Source: Hoyosella subflava DQS3-9A1
Lineage (GTDB): Bacteria; Actinomycetota; Actinomycetes; Mycobacteriales; Mycobacteriaceae
Assembly: GCF_000214175.1 (NCBI RefSeq)
Contig: NC_015564.1
Span: forward strand, 3,410,001 to 3,474,000
Length of the DNA stretch: 64,000 nucleotides
Reading direction: 5' to 3'
The notes beneath the pieces are model-generated. The model worked only from the letters and a program-made list of their open reading frames with translations. It searched no databases and was not told the DNA's origin. How positions within the stretch are numbered: position 1 is the stretch's first letter; every line of letters begins with the position of its first letter. The position numbers were made by a program, and so were the translations under genes. Below, piece after piece: positions 27,248 through 36,413 of this stretch.

Positions 27248-28657
27248 CTAGCTGAGCTGCCTCTTCTGCACCTTGCCCATCGCGTTGCGGGGTAACGCGT
27301 CGACGACTCGGACTTCCCTGGGCCGCTTGTGCGCTGACAAGTACTTCGCCACGAACTCGATGACGGCGGCACCATCGTCGGACCTGTCGAGATCGCCCAC
27401 AACGTACGCAACTAACTTCTGCCCGAGATCGTCATCAGCCACGCCGATGACCGCGGCCTCAGTGATTCCTGGATGAGCCAGCAACGCGGATTCCACCTCC
27501 CCTGCGCCTATCCGGTAGCCGCCTGATTTGATCAGGTCCGTGGACTCTCGCCCCACTATCCGGTGGAATCCGCTCTCGTCGATCGCGGCGATATCGCCCG
27601 TCCGGAACCACCCGTCCTCAGCGAAAGCAGCCGCAGTTACCTCCGGCTGACCGGTGTAGCCGCTAAACATCATGGGGCCGCGCACGTGCAACTGTCCGAT
27701 GGACTCCCCATCATGGCTGACTTCACCGCCATCTTCGCCGACAATCCGCGTGTTCACTCCCCGCAGGGGCCGTCCAACCCAGCCTGGACGACGCTCACCG
27801 TCAGCGCGCGCGCTCACTGTGATCAGCGTCTCGGTCATCCCGTATCGCTCCACAAGTTGATGCCCGCTCAACGACTTCATACTCTCAAATACTGGTGCTG
27901 ACAGACCGGCGCTGCCTGACACGAGGAGGCGGGCTCCAGAAAGCTGTTTGGCCGCTGAGGGATCCGCCGCAATCCGGGACCACACAGTTGGCACACCGAA
28001 GTACAGGGAGCCTTTCGCGCTCGCGTAGCTCTCAGGCGAGGGCTTACCGGTGTGGACCAAGCGGGAGCCCGTACGAAGCGGGCCAAGCATACCCAGAACC
28101 AGCCCATGCACATGAAACAGCGGCAAACCGTGTACGAGAGTGTCTTCCGCGGTCCACGCCCAGGCTTCAGCAAGTGCGTCGAGACCTGCTGCGATGGCAC
28201 CTCGGCTGATCACCGCTCCCTTTGGCGGTCCGGTCGTTCCGGAGGTGTACATGATGAAGGCCGGAGTGTCCCGGGGCGGCTCGAGCAGTTGATGCCAGTC
28301 GCGCGCATGAATGCGCACGGGGATTGCGTGTAGTTTCGGTATACCGGGCAGGTCCGGTGCGGAACCGAGCCATGCCTGCGCACCGGAGTCACGAAGAATG
28401 TGGCTTACTTCTCCTGGGCCGGAATCCGGCGGTACAGGTACAACGGGCACGCCAGCAAGGAGTGCTCCGGTCACAGAGACAACGGTCTTCGCCGTGGGAG
28501 TGGCCAGGACCGCCACAGCCGCCGCTCCCTGGACACGAGCCGCAGCAGCCGTCGCTGCACCAATCAGCTCCTGCCGAGTGAGAGACTCACCGCCGATCGT
28601 GAAAGCAGGCGAAGTGTCATCACTGATGGCCGCGTCGTGCAGTGAGGTAAGAAGCAC
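27248..28657 (-). CDS. fadD36: Acyl-CoA synthetase FadD36
   Basis: 469-aa adenylate-forming enzyme that activates a carboxylic acid as acyl-CoA. Motifs: MYTSGTTGPPKGAVISR (P-loop, about 135), LPLFHVHGLVLGML, VERYGMTETLITVSARADGERRPGWVG, GWFRTGDIA and the hinge GRESTDLIKSGGYRIGAGEVE, ending with catalytic lysine in PRNAMGKVQKRQL. Sequence and length agree closely with my memory of Rv1193. It converges on the permease with 10 nt between stops. The substrate chain length is not evident. Confidence 0.92.
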   Translation of the reverse strand: MLLTSLHDAAISDDTSPAFTIGGESLTRQELIGAATAAAARVQGAAAVAVLATPTAKTVVSVTGALLAGVPVVPVPPDSGPGEVSHILRDSGAQAWLGSAPDLPGIPKLHAIPVRIHARDWHQLLEPPRDTPAFIMYTSGTTGPPKGAVISRGAIAAGLDALAEAWAWTAEDTLVHGLPLFHVHGLVLGMLGPLRTGSRLVHTGKPSPESYASAKGSLYFGVPTVWSRIAADPSAAKQLSGARLLVSGSAGLSAPVFESMKSLSGHQLVERYGMTETLITVSARADGERRPGWVGRPLRGVNTRIVGEDGGEVSHDGESIGQLHVRGPMMFSGYTGQPEVTAAAFAEDGWFRTGDIAAIDESGFHRIVGRESTDLIKSGGYRIGAGEVESALLAHPGITEAAVIGVADDDLGQKLVAYVVGDLDRSDDGAAVIEFVAKYLSAHKRPREVRVVDALPRNAMGKVQKRQLS

Positions 28658-28687
28658 ACCGCCAGCATAACGGGGTGGTGAGAGCTA

Positions 28688-29053
28688 CTACAGCTCGCTC
28701 AGCCGTCTAGGGGGCTCGATTCCCAATGCTGCGCAGGCCATCTCAACCTGTTCGAAGCCTTCAGAGATGACCTCGCCTGCCGCGTCGGCGGCCTCGGGGG
28801 TGGTCGCCACATCGAGCATTACCCGAGCGCTGTCTAGGAGGTCCTTCGCGCGACCGAGGTGTTCGCTGGCAATAGGATCATCTTCCGCACGAATCGTGTC
28901 AACAGCGAATGCGAGCTGCAGGTACGCGCCCCGCGCCTTCGCCTTTGACTCATCGGCCAGGCGGGTCGTCTCCATGTTCTTGAGCAGTTTTCGCCCAGCA
29001 CCGAACGCGGCAACACCCACCCCGATAGCAATGGGGATCAGTGGCAATGCCAT
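28688..29053 (-). CDS. Hypothetical protein with N-terminal TM helix
   Basis: Unrecognised 121-aa protein. The ATG at 29053 follows GGAGAG; an upstream in-frame extension to 29104 is unlikely. Residues 1-20 (MALPLIPIAIGVGVAAFGAG) form a glycine-rich hydrophobic helix, then a basic stretch and a helical charged domain (RLADESKAKARGAYLQLAFAVDTI, LGRAKDLLDSARVMLDVA). The rest should face the cytosol. It lies 30 nt before fadD36 on the same strand, but no functional clue is visible. Confidence 0.7.
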   Translation of the reverse strand: MALPLIPIAIGVGVAAFGAGRKLLKNMETTRLADESKAKARGAYLQLAFAVDTIRAEDDPIASEHLGRAKDLLDSARVMLDVATTPEAADAAGEVISEGFEQVEMACAALGIEPPRRLSEL

Positions 29054-29122
29054 CTCGCTCTCCTCTCGACACCAAACGGTACCGCGAAGGCGGACAACAT
29101 GCACCCTGCCTGCGGAAACGAA

Positions 29123-29142
29123 ACGGTATCAGTGGTTACCGT
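29123..29142 (-). terminator. Small hairpin after dapC
   Basis: ACGGTA (29123-29128) and TACCGT (29137-29142) pair around 8 nt, 25 nt past the dapC stop. The stem is short and has no T-run, so termination is weakly supported; it may instead be an operator for the hypothetical gene at 28688. Confidence 0.25.
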
Positions 29143-29166
29143 GCCGTAAATCGGACCGGTCGGGAA

Positions 29167-30270
29167 TCATGCAGCCAATCGCTTCGCGGCCGCCTCGATG
29201 CGTTCATCGGTTGCCGTGAGCGCGATCCGGACGTGCTTAGCACCGCGCGGACCGTAGAAGTGACCTGGTGCCACGAGAATTCCCCGCTGGGCCAGCCACG
29301 CGACAGTGTCGGACGCTTGTTCACCACGAGTTGCCCACAAGTACAGCCCAGCCTCAGAATGGTCGATACGGAAGCCGGCCGCTTCGACAGCGCTACGCAA
29401 GACGTCACGCCGATGCCGGTACCGCTTCTTCTGTTCGGCTTCGTGCTGGTCGCTCGACAGGGCCGCCGCTGCAGCAGCCTGGATCGGCAGGGGCACCATC
29501 ATGCCTGCGTGCTTACGCACTTCGAGGAGGTCACCGATCAGTTCGGAATCCCCAGTTACAAACCCCGCACGGTAGCTCGCCAGGTTCGAGGTCTTAGACA
29601 GCGAATGCACAGCGAGCAGCCCATCGAACACGCCATCGCACACGCGCGGGTCCAGCAGCGACACCGGATCGGTGTCCCACCCGAGGCCGAGGTAGCACTC
29701 ATCGGAGACCACAATCACGCCACGCTCCCGCGCCCACTCGACGACCTTGCGCAGGTGCTCAACCCCCAGCACGCGCCCAGTGGGGTTGGACGGGGAATTG
29801 AGATAGATCATCTCCACTCGTTGCGGACCGAGCGCGAAAACACCATCCGAGCGGATCACCTCAGCACCCGCGAGCAGCGCCCCGACTTCGTAGGTCGGAT
29901 AGGCGAACTCTGGAATGACCACTGTGTCGCCCGGCCCGAGCGCGAGAAGCCGGGGCAGCCAGGCGATCAGTTCTTTCGTGCCTATCGCGGGGAGCACCGC
30001 GGCTTCGTCGATACCAGTCACTCCGTAGCGGCGGTGGAGCGCGTCCGCAGCCGCCGTCCGTAAAGCCAGGGTGCCGTGCGTTGTCGGGTAGCCAGGCTGG
30101 TCAGCGACCGACAACAGCGCCTCACGAATGTGGGGCGCTACAGGATCAACCGGAGTACCAACCGACAGGTCGACGATGCCATCTGGATGTGCTTGGGCCC
30201 GGATCTTGGCCTCGAGGAGTGAATCCCAGGGGAAGTCGGGAAGTGTGCGCGCGACCGGAGTGCGGTGCAC
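29167..30270 (-). CDS. dapC: N-succinyldiaminopimelate aminotransferase DapC
   Basis: 367-aa fold-type I PLP enzyme that forms N-succinyl-L,L-DAP using glutamate. Conserved elements: IVDLSVGTPVDPVAP, GYPTTHGTLALR, PSNPTGRVL, VVSDECYLGLGW and SLSKTSNLASYRAGF with the PLP lysine (about residue 230). Length and motifs match Rv1178. The GTG start is one base after the fdxC stop with GAGGAG inside the fdxC end, so the two are coupled, as in mycobacteria. With dapD and dapE it gives most of the succinylase branch in this window. Confidence 0.93.
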   Translation of the reverse strand: MHRTPVARTLPDFPWDSLLEAKIRAQAHPDGIVDLSVGTPVDPVAPHIREALLSVADQPGYPTTHGTLALRTAAADALHRRYGVTGIDEAAVLPAIGTKELIAWLPRLLALGPGDTVVIPEFAYPTYEVGALLAGAEVIRSDGVFALGPQRVEMIYLNSPSNPTGRVLGVEHLRKVVEWARERGVIVVSDECYLGLGWDTDPVSLLDPRVCDGVFDGLLAVHSLSKTSNLASYRAGFVTGDSELIGDLLEVRKHAGMMVPLPIQAAAAAALSSDQHEAEQKKRYRHRRDVLRSAVEAAGFRIDHSEAGLYLWATRGEQASDTVAWLAQRGILVAPGHFYGPRGAKHVRIALTATDERIEAAAKRLAA

Positions 30271-30271
30271 G

Positions 30272-30595
30272 TCACTCCTCGTTCATCGGCGGGAGCTCTT
30301 TGATGAACGGTGGATCGAACGGCTTCTGGCCCACCTTCGCTGCGCCACCGGGCGAACCGAGCTCATCGAAGAAGTCCACGTTGGCCGCCACGTAGGCGTC
30401 CCATTCGTCGGGAACGTCATCCTCATAGAAGATCGCTTCGACCGGACAGACAGGTTCGCACGCGCCGCAGTCCACACACTCGTCGGGGTGGATGTAGAGC
30501 ATCCGCTCCCCTTCGTAGATGCAGTCGACAGGGCATTCTTCAATGCATGCCTTGTCCAGCACATCGACACACGGCTCTGCGATGACGTACGTCAC
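30272..30595 (-). CDS. fdxC: 7Fe-8S ferredoxin FdxC
   Basis: 107-aa electron carrier. The GTG at 30595 follows ACAGGAGAG and gives [20 protein letters not shown]. Cysteines 9, 17, 21, 25, 40, 43, 46 and 50 follow the 7Fe-8S pattern of mycobacterial ferredoxins (one 3Fe-4S and one 4Fe-4S cluster); [18 protein letters not shown] is the 4Fe motif. The C-terminal acidic extension is typical. It is the counterpart of Rv1177 upstream of dapC. Redox partners are not indicated by neighbours. Confidence 0.93.
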   Translation of the reverse strand: MTYVIAEPCVDVLDKACIEECPVDCIYEGERMLYIHPDECVDCGACEPVCPVEAIFYEDDVPDEWDAYVAANVDFFDELGSPGGAAKVGQKPFDPPFIKELPPMNEE

Positions 30596-30688
30596 AGCAG
30601 CTCTCCTGTCCTTCTCACCAGGCCCTCGCGATCTGGCCACCTGTCGGCTAACACGAACCGCGGGCTGTGCGGCACGTGGTGTTGTCTT

Positions 30689-30737
30689 CACTTCAGCGTC
30701 TGAAGTGCGTCTCGCTCAAGCTCGATCGTCGCGATCG
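30689..30737. promoter_or_regulatory. Tandem palindromes upstream of fdxC
   Basis: CACTTCAG-CGT-CTGAAGTG at 30689-30707 and CGATCG-TCG-CGATCG at 30723-30737 are two perfect inverted repeats, each with a 3-nt centre, in the 219-nt gap between fbiC's end and fdxC's start. One may be the fbiC terminator stem and the other an fdxC operator, or both may be operators. No gene is seen in this gap. Confidence 0.4.
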
Positions 30738-30814
30738 CCCCCTCATTGCTGAAGCAGACCCAAGCCTACCGTCGTGCCTCTGGGAGCCCATAATCTGGGC
30801 GCCGATAAGGGTGG

Positions 30815-33355
30815 TCACCTCACCGCAATAGTCGCTGTACCGGCCGGAGCGACTCCGTCGTAGGTTGTCGTACGCTGGCGGGCGGTTCGGCCGATCCCCT
30901 CCGCGATGTCCCTCAGTTCACCGATCGTTTTCGCGGAGCCATGCTGGGAACCGGCCATCCGCGAGATCGTCTCTTCCATCAACGTGCCACCCAAGTCGTT
31001 TGCGCCGCCCTGCAGCATCACACGAGTGCCGGCCACGCCGAGCTTCACCCAGCTCGTCTGAATATTGGCGATACGCCCGTGCAGCATGATCCTAGCCAGC
31101 GCATGCACAGCGCGGTTGTCGCGGATCGTCGGTCCCGGCCGCGCGGCACCCGCGAGGTACAGCGGGGAACTCTGATGGACAAACGGAAGCGGGACAAACT
31201 CGGTGAAGCCGCCCGTTTCATCCTGAATACGCTGCAACACCCGCAAGTGCCCTACCCAGTGGCGCGGCTGATCGACATGGCCGTACATCATTGTCGAACT
31301 TGAGCGCAGGCCCACCTGGTGGGCGGTGGTGACCACGTCGATCCAAGTGCTTGCGGGCAGCTTGCCTTTGGTGAGAATCCAGCGGATTTCGTCGTCGAGA
31401 ATCTCCGCGGCGGTGCCGGGAATCGTGTCGAGACCTGCCTGTCGCAGACCACCCAGCCACTCCCGGATACTGACGCCCGACCGAGATGCGCCGTTGACCA
31501 CTTCCATCGGGCTGAAAGCGTGCACATGCATAGAGGGCACACGCGCTTTCACGGCTCGCACGAGGTCCGCATAGCCGGTGACAGGAAGCTCCGGATCGAT
31601 GCCGCCCTGCATACACACCTCGGTAGCACCCGCGACGTGCGCTTCCCAGGCGCGGTCCCCCACGTCATCTGCTGACAAGGTAAATGCGTCCGCGTCACCT
31701 TTGCGCTGCGCAAAAGCGCAGAAACGGCAACCGGTATAACAAATGTTCGTGAAGTTGATGTTGCGGTTGACGACGTAGGTGACGTCGTCGCCGACAACGT
31801 CACGACGAATGCTGTCGGCGAGCCCCGCCAGTGCATCCAGGGCCGGCCCCTCAGCGCTAGCGAGCGCGACGTAATCCGCATCCGAAAGTCCAGCGGGGTC
31901 GGTTTCCGCCCGGCGAAGCGGTCCAGCCACCTCACGTTCCATCCGCTCTGGCACCCGCGACGCTAACGCCTGTTCGCGGATTGAATCCCAGTCGCCAAAT
32001 GCGCTGGCAAGATCGCTGCGGTGTTCCGACGCACGGCCTGAGATGTCGATCTCCTCGTGAAGGCCAGTGCGGCCGCGCGATTCCCACGCGGGGTCCGGCT
32101 CCTGCCAGGGCAGGCCGGACGGGTGAACGTCACGTGCGAGCCCTGTTGCGGGGTCCGCGAGCGCGCTGACATGACGGGCGACGCGCGGATCAATCCACGG
32201 ACTGCCCTGACGTACGAACGGTGCGTGGGCTGTGAGCCTCTCGGTGAGTGTGTATCCCGCGGCCGAGGTCAACTCGGCGAGAACGTCAAGCTGAGGCCAT
32301 GGCCGTTCCGGGTTCACGTGGTCGGGCGTCAATGGTGACACGCCACCCCAGTCGTCAACTCCTGCGGAGACTAGAGCATGACACTCTTCCGGCGAGACAA
32401 GATTCGGCGGAGCCTGCACCCGCATTGCAGGTCCCAGAACCAAGCGGCTCACGGCTATAGCGGCGATGAACTCCTCAATATCCACGTCGGGAACGGCGCG
32501 CATCACGGTGTCAGGCTTCGCGCGGAAGTTCTGAACAATGACTTCCTGAATGTGGCCAAACTGCTTATTTACCTGGCGAATTGCGAAAATCGACTCAGCA
32601 CGCTCCTCCACCGTCTCGCCGATTCCCACCAGAATTCCCGTGGTGAACGGGACGGAGTGACGACCCGCGTCTGTCAGCACTCGTAATCGCACGTCAGGGT
32701 CTTTGTCCGGACTCCCATAGTGGCACTCGCCAGGAGTCTCGAAAAGTCGGCGCGAACTGGTCTCCAGCATCATGCCCATCGAAGGCGACACCGGCTTGAG
32801 AGCCGCGATCTCGTCCCACGACATCACACCAGGGTTCGCGTGCGGCAGCAGCCCTGTTTCTTCGAGAACGCGAATCGCCATCGCCCGCACGTATTCGAGG
32901 GTGGAATGATAGCCACGCGACTCAAGCCACTCCCGCGCCTCGGGCCACCTGTCTTCGGGACGGTCCCCGAGCGTGAACAGCGCTTCTTTGCAGCCGAGTT
33001 GTGCGCCTTGGCGAGCAATCTCGATGACCTCGTCGGGATCAAGGAACAGTGAGTGCCCCGCGGCCCGTAACTTGCCCGGAACGGTGACGAAAGTGCAGTA
33101 GTGACACCGATCACGGCACAGGCGCGTCAGTGGGATGAATACTTTCCTCGAGTAGGTGATCGGCAGCGGCCCGTCGCCGCCATACGCCTCTCGCAGCCCC
33201 GCGTCACGCACATTCGCCGCCGCCTGACACAGCGCCGTGAGATCTTCACCCCGCATCCGCAGGGCTACGGCCGCCTCGTCGTGGTTGAAGGTCACCCCGT
33301 CACGTGCACGCCGCAGTACCCGACGAACAGCGGAGGGTGAGGGCAGGTCCGGCAT
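30815..33355 (-). CDS. fbiC: FO synthase FbiC (coenzyme F420 biosynthesis)
   Basis: 846-aa fused CofG-CofH radical-SAM protein that makes the deazaflavin FO from tyrosine and a ribityl-aminouracil. Two CX3CX2C clusters are visible: CRDRCHYC near residue 80 and CYTGCRFC near residue 541. The junction region [14 protein letters not shown] and C-terminal [21 protein letters not shown] agree with Rv1173. ATG 33355 is preferred because GAGGGG lies about 11 nt upstream; ATG 33385 and GTG 33367 are in frame. Its presence shows the organism makes F420, relevant to the PPOX protein at 54189. Confidence 0.95.
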   Translation of the reverse strand: MPDLPSPSAVRRVLRRARDGVTFNHDEAAVALRMRGEDLTALCQAAANVRDAGLREAYGGDGPLPITYSRKVFIPLTRLCRDRCHYCTFVTVPGKLRAAGHSLFLDPDEVIEIARQGAQLGCKEALFTLGDRPEDRWPEAREWLESRGYHSTLEYVRAMAIRVLEETGLLPHANPGVMSWDEIAALKPVSPSMGMMLETSSRRLFETPGECHYGSPDKDPDVRLRVLTDAGRHSVPFTTGILVGIGETVEERAESIFAIRQVNKQFGHIQEVIVQNFRAKPDTVMRAVPDVDIEEFIAAIAVSRLVLGPAMRVQAPPNLVSPEECHALVSAGVDDWGGVSPLTPDHVNPERPWPQLDVLAELTSAAGYTLTERLTAHAPFVRQGSPWIDPRVARHVSALADPATGLARDVHPSGLPWQEPDPAWESRGRTGLHEEIDISGRASEHRSDLASAFGDWDSIREQALASRVPERMEREVAGPLRRAETDPAGLSDADYVALASAEGPALDALAGLADSIRRDVVGDDVTYVVNRNINFTNICYTGCRFCAFAQRKGDADAFTLSADDVGDRAWEAHVAGATEVCMQGGIDPELPVTGYADLVRAVKARVPSMHVHAFSPMEVVNGASRSGVSIREWLGGLRQAGLDTIPGTAAEILDDEIRWILTKGKLPASTWIDVVTTAHQVGLRSSSTMMYGHVDQPRHWVGHLRVLQRIQDETGGFTEFVPLPFVHQSSPLYLAGAARPGPTIRDNRAVHALARIMLHGRIANIQTSWVKLGVAGTRVMLQGGANDLGGTLMEETISRMAGSQHGSAKTIGELRDIAEGIGRTARQRTTTYDGVAPAGTATIAVR

Positions 33356-33514
33356 GGGAAACGTCACCCCTCGATCATGCTCCATACGTGGGGCTGCGAC
33401 CAGCGGCCAGCGGCCGCGAACCCGTAGAGTTGAAATGACAAGCGATGGATTTGAGCACGTCAACGTCAATACGACGGGCAATCCAGGCCGTCAAAATTGT
33501 CGGCGAGGAAGTGA

Positions 33515-34030
33515 GTGACTGTGTCGCTGCAGCAGCAGGGAAGCGTACGAATGGCTGATCCAGCCTGGCGTCCGAGTAAAAAAGCGCCCCTGCTGTGGGC
33601 CTTCAACGCGGCGCTGGGCTGGGTATTCGTCCTGATTGCTCAGTTCATCTGGGCGCTGGCGGATAGCGACCCGACAAGCTGGCCGCACATCGCCGCTCTC
33701 ACTGCCACACTGGTTCTCGCACCGATGCACATCATCGGTGTCCCCATCTGGCGGTATCACGTCCACCGTTGGGAGATCAGTGACGAAGCCGTCTACACGA
33801 GGCAGGGCTGGTTTGTTCAGGAACGGCGCATCGCACCGATTTCGCGTGTGCAGACGGTGGACACCACACGCGGGCCGATCGACCGGCTCCTCGGCCTCGC
33901 CACAGTGACAGTTACCACGGCGTCATCAGCAGGCGCTGTGACGATCACGGCGCTCGATGAGGAAATCGCCGATCGGACGGTTCGGGACCTGACCGAGATC
34001 GCGGCGCGCACACGGGGGGATGCGACGTGA
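33515..34030 (+). CDS. PH-domain (YdbS-type) membrane protein
   Basis: 171-aa protein with two TM helices at about 27-47 (LWAFNAALGWVFVLIAQFIWAL) and 56-76, then a bacterial pleckstrin-homology (bPH2) domain: YHVHRWEISDEAVYTRQGWFVQERRIAPISRVQTVDTTRGPIDRLLGL, here noted by its YTRQGWF and RVQTVD core. The GTG at 33515 follows GAGGAAG; ATG 33551 is an alternative. Its stop overlaps the start of the larger PH protein by 4 nt, the usual YdbS-YdbT pairing. Molecular function of the pair is not established. Confidence 0.85.
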   Translation: MTVSLQQQGSVRMADPAWRPSKKAPLLWAFNAALGWVFVLIAQFIWALADSDPTSWPHIAALTATLVLAPMHIIGVPIWRYHVHRWEISDEAVYTRQGWFVQERRIAPISRVQTVDTTRGPIDRLLGLATVTVTTASSAGAVTITALDEEIADRTVRDLTEIAARTRGDAT

Positions 34031-35664
34031 GCAGCCCACATCTGGGGCGCCACGATGAGCCACGTGACGTGTGGGCACCCCCCGCCGACGTGAACGGCGA
34101 ACCTCCTGCCCAGCCAGTGTCTGGGGCGGAAAAGACCACGCCAGCAGATGAGGCTGTGCCCTGGAAGCAACTCGATCCCAGAATGCTTCTGGTCAAGCCC
34201 ATCACGCAGGGAGTGCGCGCGCTGCCAGCGATTATCGTCCCCCTGTTCGTCGGCGCCCAAACCGGCAACCCAACATGGATCCTGGTTGGCGCTGCCGCAT
34301 TCGTCTACGTCGCTGGCATCGACTGGCTCATGACGCGTTACCGGGTGGGCCCCGTTCATGTACAACTGAAAACCGGATTGATCAGCCGCAACGTGCTTTC
34401 GATCCCGCGCTCACGCATCCGCTCCGTCGATGTCCGCGCCACCGTGATGCACCGGCTGCTGAGGCTCGCCGTCCTGAGAATCGGCACTGGGCAGGGTTCG
34501 GGAGCAGGTACTTCCAGCTTCGAACTCGATGCGATCGCAGCAAGCGACGTCGACGCATTGCGCGAACAATTGCTCGCTGGCGTACGGGGTGATGAGGCGC
34601 AGATCGAGGGCGCTCCGCAAGAGCCCGGAGAGTCACCGGACACCAGTCACGACGGTCTGCCCACTCTCCGCGATCCGGGTCCGGAGCTCGCGCACTGGTC
34701 CCCAAAATGGACGTGGTACGCACCATTTGGATTCACCGGTGTGCTGATCATCCTTGCTGGCCTGGGTCTGATCTTCCAGTCAGGCGCGGTCTACGAGCGG
34801 CTGCTCAACTCAGATTTCATCACCGAGAGCGCCAACACGGTAAGGGATCTGAATCCGATCCTGGCGGGCACGGTGGCCGTGGTTCTGCTGATTGTGCTTG
34901 CAAGCCTGATCGCTATGACCCGCTACTTTCTGACTTACTCGGGGTTCACACTCCACGATGACGGACGGACTTTGCGCGTCCGGCACGGGCTGCTCAATAC
35001 GCGTGAAAGCACGCTCGATCGCCGGCGCCTCCGCGGCGTCACGGTAGAGAATCCGATACTGCTGCGCTTCGTCGGCGGTGCGCGGGCGCGGGCAATCATG
35101 ACCGGGCTCCGCGATGGCTCCGGGGAGTCGTCACTGATCCTTCCCGACGCGCCGCGCCGGCGTGCCCTGGAGGTCTTCGGGGCCGTGCTGCACGACGACG
35201 CGCTCGCCCAGGTGCCGTTGCGTCGGCACGGACCGAAAGCTCTCCAGCGCAGGCTTTTCCGTGCCCTTGCGCTACCTGTCGTGGCCATCGCGGCGCTTCT
35301 CGTCGTCAATGCCGCCTTCGTTAGTCTGCCGCGCTGGGTGTGGTTCCTCGCAGCGGCTGTCTTCGTTCTCTCCGCGCTCCTGGGAATCGACCGGTACCGC
35401 GGGCTAGGCCACGCTACTGTTCCTGGCTGGCTGATTTGTCAGAGCGGATCGCTTATCCGCGCGCGCGATTGTGTTGCAGCGCAAGGCATTATCGGCTGGA
35501 CCGTAACGCAGACGTTCTTTCAGCGCCGCGCCGGTCTCGCAACCGTCACCGCGGCGACGCCTGCGGGCAGCGGCGGCTACTTCGTGGAGGATATGCCCGC
35601 AAAGGACGCATGGGACCTGATCGAGGCGGTAACGCCGGGTATGAGCCGCACCTTCCAGCACTAG
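34027..35664 (+). CDS. PH-domain (YdbT-type) membrane protein
   Basis: 545-aa partner of the preceding gene. It contains about six hydrophobic segments (for example 62-80, 236-258, 275-297 and 418-455) and three bPH2 domains, seen as repeated TGLISRNVLSIPRSRIRSVDV, HGLLNTRESTLDRRRLRGV and CQSGSLIRARDCVAAQGIIGW elements (each a start of the beta-hairpin plus helix). The N-terminal 50 residues are polar and proline-rich. The GTGA overlap implies translational coupling. The family is thought to act at the membrane; ligand unknown. Confidence 0.83.
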   Translation: MSSPHLGRHDEPRDVWAPPADVNGEPPAQPVSGAEKTTPADEAVPWKQLDPRMLLVKPITQGVRALPAIIVPLFVGAQTGNPTWILVGAAAFVYVAGIDWLMTRYRVGPVHVQLKTGLISRNVLSIPRSRIRSVDVRATVMHRLLRLAVLRIGTGQGSGAGTSSFELDAIAASDVDALREQLLAGVRGDEAQIEGAPQEPGESPDTSHDGLPTLRDPGPELAHWSPKWTWYAPFGFTGVLIILAGLGLIFQSGAVYERLLNSDFITESANTVRDLNPILAGTVAVVLLIVLASLIAMTRYFLTYSGFTLHDDGRTLRVRHGLLNTRESTLDRRRLRGVTVENPILLRFVGGARARAIMTGLRDGSGESSLILPDAPRRRALEVFGAVLHDDALAQVPLRRHGPKALQRRLFRALALPVVAIAALLVVNAAFVSLPRWVWFLAAAVFVLSALLGIDRYRGLGHATVPGWLICQSGSLIRARDCVAAQGIIGWTVTQTFFQRRAGLATVTAATPAGSGGYFVEDMPAKDAWDLIEAVTPGMSRTFQH

Positions 35665-36233
35665 GAGGTGCGGGTTTTCGCGCCTAAAGGTGCCTGCGGC
35701 GGGTCGCGCTGCACCACATCACGAAAGAGCCAGAATCCGACGGGAACCAATCCGCCGACAACGAGGAACAAGCCGCGAGCGTCGGCTGCCGGAACCACGA
35801 TGTCGCCACCAGGCCCGCCCGCGAATGCGAGGAGGACCGCCACCACCCAGCCGACAACGGGCAATGCCGCGAGCGAACGGCGGAACCCGAGCCTGCGCGC
35901 AGCCTCCACCAGCAGAATGTTGCCGATCGCCGCTAAGAATACAGAGAACGGGAAGGGCACGCCGCCGAGGTAACTGGGCAGGTAAAAGACTGAGACAAGT
36001 CCGAGAACGAACCCGTCTACGCACAGGAGCCCGAGGATGATGTAGTCAATTCTGGCGAGATCAGCTGGGTTTCCTAGCGGCAGGCGAGCAGCGCGTGCAG
36101 CATCCGCTACCCCCCGCACGCTAAGCGTCCTGAGCTGAGGAGATCTACGACCGGGCTCGGTATCGGCGAGAGTTCGGTTCACAGCATCGTCCCGGCCGTC
36201 ACTGGGTTTCCGGCTCGATTGAGCTTCATCCAA
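35661..36233 (-). CDS. Conserved membrane protein (Rv1171-like)
   Basis: 190-aa protein with a charged N-terminus and four TM helices at about 65-88, 92-113, 118-140 and 150-168, with VVQRDPPQAPLGAKTRTS at the cytosolic end. It sits between mshB and fbiC, matching the place of Rv1171. The listed start is a TTG that overlaps the stop of the small gene at 36226; a GTG at 36182 would shorten it by 17 residues. It converges with and overlaps the PH gene by 4 nt. Function unknown. Confidence 0.7.
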   Translation of the reverse strand: MDEAQSSRKPSDGRDDAVNRTLADTEPGRRSPQLRTLSVRGVADAARAARLPLGNPADLARIDYIILGLLCVDGFVLGLVSVFYLPSYLGGVPFPFSVFLAAIGNILLVEAARRLGFRRSLAALPVVGWVVAVLLAFAGGPGGDIVVPAADARGLFLVVGGLVPVGFWLFRDVVQRDPPQAPLGAKTRTS

Positions 36234-36363
36234 CCGGCGGGTATCCCATCTGCGTCAAGTACTCGCTCACAGAGTCGACCCACGCGTAAATCGCATCCCA
36301 GTACGCTGCGGCGATATCCGCTTCGTAACGAACCGGATCCATGATCCAGGCGATGATGTCCAT
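36226..36363 (-). CDS. 45-aa small protein between mshB and membrane gene
   Basis: Unannotated small gene with an ATG at 36363, an excellent GGGAGG 8 nt upstream, and 45 codons: MDIIAWIMDPVRYEADIAAA then YWDAIYAWVDSVSEYLTQMG and a PPVG end. It is rich in aromatic and acidic residues and looks like two amphipathic helices. Its TGA overlaps the TTG start of the following membrane protein, which suggests coupled translation. It starts 50 nt after the mshB stop. The strong ribosome binding site and coherent composition argue for a real gene; no family is recognised. Confidence 0.65.
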   Translation of the reverse strand: MDIIAWIMDPVRYEADIAAAYWDAIYAWVDSVSEYLTQMGYPPVG

Positions 36364-36413
36364 ACTTACCAACCTCCCACGATGTTATGCACAGCGTAGC
36401 GCCTGATTCACCG

